From Oscillospiraceae bacterium (GTDB lineage Bacteria > Bacillota > Clostridia > Oscillospirales > Oscillospiraceae), in contig JAGAMQ010000170.1 in assembly GCA_017624645.1 (NCBI GenBank), forward strand, positions 1-7,466: DNA of 7,466 nt. The letters are read 5' to 3'. Within the stretch, counting starts at the first letter, position 1. Each line of letters starts with the position of its first letter. The position numbers were made by a program, and so were the translations under genes. The notes beneath the pieces are model-generated. The model saw only the letters and a program-made list of their open reading frames with translations, had not been told where the DNA came from and searched no databases. Positions 6,369-7,466 of the stretch are shown in pieces.

Positions 6369-7466
6369 ATGTATAAGGTTCACTATCTCAACAAAATCTC
6401 CCCCAAGGGCACTGCCCTGTGGAGCGAGGAATATTCCGCTACCGAGAATGTGCAGGAGGCCAGTGCCATTTTGGTGCGCAGTGCTGCCATGCACGACATG
6501 GAATTCTCTTCGGAGCTGCTGACCGTTGCCCGGGCAGGTGCAGGTGTCAACAACATTCCCTTGGATCGCTGTGCAGAGCAGGGCATCGTGGTGTTTAATA
6601 CCCCCGGAGCCAATGCCAATGCCGTTAAGGAAGCGGCCATCTGCGGCATGCTGTTGGGCAGCCGTGATGTGGTAGGCGGTATCCAGTGGGTCCGATCCAT
6701 CAAGGACGAGGGGGATGTTGCGAAAAAGGTTGAAAAGGGCAAGTCCCAGTTTGCCGGCAATGAGATCATGAACAAGAGCCTTGGCGTCATCGGCCTGGGC
6801 GCTATTGGCGGACCTCTTGCCAATGCTGCCATTGGTTTGGGCATGAAGGTTTACGGCTGTGACCCCTATATCTCCATTGATGCCGCGTGGCACCTGGACA
6901 GCCAGATCATCCCCGTGAAGACCCGGGATGAGATCTACGAAAACTGCGATATCATCACGCTGCACGTACCCCTGCTGTACAGCACCCGTAAGATGATCAA
7001 TGCCGAGACCTTGGCAAAGATGAAGGATGGCGTGATCATTCTGAACTTCGCCCGTGACCTTCTGGTGGACGATGATGCCATGGAGGAAGCTTTGAAGTCC
7101 GGTAAGGTCAAGCGCTATATTACCGACTTCCCCAATGACCGTACCGCCGGTATGGAGGGTGTTGTTGCCATTCCTCACCTGGGCGCTTCCACCGAGGAGG
7201 CAGAGGACAACTGTGCCTGCATGGCAGTGAAGCAGGTAAAGGATTATATGGAAAACGGCAACATTACCAATTCCGTAAATTTTCCCGCCTGCAGTCTTGG
7301 TGTCTGCACTAAGCCCGGCCGTGTGACCATCCTGCACCGGAACATTCCCAATTCCCTTGGTCGTTTCACCACCGCTCTGGCAGCGGATAATATTAATATT
7401 TCCGACATGATCAACCGTAGTAAGGGCGAATACGCCTATACCATGCTGGATCTGGATGAACCGACA
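6369..7466 (+). CDS. serA: D-3-phosphoglycerate dehydrogenase with ACT domain, C-terminus cut by window edge
   Basis: This enzyme catalyses the NAD-dependent oxidation of 3-phosphoglycerate to 3-phosphohydroxypyruvate, the first step of serine synthesis, in the cytoplasm. There are 366 codons with no stop before the window end. Family members of this compact type are a little longer, so few residues are probably missing. The substrate-binding part (about 1-90, 275-305) has ARAGAGVNNIPLD. The Rossmann fold has GLGAIG (142-147). The catalytic positions are R229 in NFARD and H270 in PHLGAST. An ACT domain begins about 317 (GRVTILHRNIPNSLG), suggesting allosteric control, probably by serine. The usual catalytic Glu (DVFPTEP in E. 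coli SerA) aligns with D257 in DFPND, and the usual Arg-Gly is Arg-Asp here; both look like subgroup traits. AGGAGG (6356-6361) lies 7 bases before ATG 6369. Confidence 0.93.
   Translation, partial: MYKVHYLNKISPKGTALWSEEYSATENVQEASAILVRSAAMHDMEFSSELLTVARAGAGVNNIPLDRCAEQGIVVFNTPGANANAVKEAAICGMLLGSRDVVGGIQWVRSIKDEGDVAKKVEKGKSQFAGNEIMNKSLGVIGLGAIGGPLANAAIGLGMKVYGCDPYISIDAAWHLDSQIIPVKTRDEIYENCDIITLHVPLLYSTRKMINAETLAKMKDGVIILNFARDLLVDDDAMEEALKSGKVKRYITDFPNDRTAGMEGVVAIPHLGASTEEAEDNCACMAVKQVKDYMENGNITNSVNFPACSLGVCTKPGRVTILHRNIPNSLGRFTTALAADNINISDMINRSKGEYAYTMLDLDEPT

Noticed and set aside
6348..7337. Minus-strand open frame of 329 codons opposite serA
   Set aside because: Same codon-register shadow effect; the serA frame has clear Rossmann, catalytic and ACT signatures.

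Overview
The window reads as ordinary bacterial chromosome from a Firmicute, most likely a Clostridia member of the Oscillospiraceae/Ruminococcaceae type. That placement is inference. It rests on strong AGGAGG-type ribosome binding sites before every gene, a five-helix lipoteichoic-acid-synthase-like sulfatase, a membrane-anchored HtrA with one PDZ domain, the short SerA with an ACT domain, and the archaeal-type phosphoglycerate mutase. Base composition is intermediate and codons TTA, CTA and TCA are scarce in the larger genes.

Layout. (1) Positions 1-885, minus strand: a cation diffusion facilitator (CDF) metal transporter whose histidine-rich C-terminus runs off the left edge. (2) 886-1032: a compact divergent control region in which two oppositely directed promoters overlap one imperfect palindrome. 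(3) 1033-1584, plus: a TetR-family repressor, the obvious candidate to bind that palindrome. (4) 1663-3546, plus: a membrane-anchored LTA-synthase-family sulfatase behind its own near-consensus promoter. (5) 3549-3580: a strong hairpin between two convergent genes. (6) 3583-4902, minus: an HtrA/DegP-family serine protease. (7) 4903-5159: a divergent intergenic region with an 11-bp-period direct repeat near the htrA promoter and a promoter for the next operon. (8) 5160-6356 and 6369-7466, plus: apgM-type phosphoglycerate mutase followed after 12 bases by D-3-phosphoglycerate dehydrogenase (serA), which runs off the right edge.

How the parts fit. Three functional blocks can be seen: a metal efflux pair with a local regulator, cell-envelope functions (anionic polymer synthesis and extracytoplasmic protein quality control), and an operon joining glycolytic 3-phosphoglycerate to serine synthesis. 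No mobile element, CRISPR array, tRNA, rRNA or phage gene was seen. I found no clearly undescribed system. The points most worth following up are the shared operator/promoter block, the tandem repeat upstream of htrA, the apgM-serA pairing, and the altered active-site signature of SerA.
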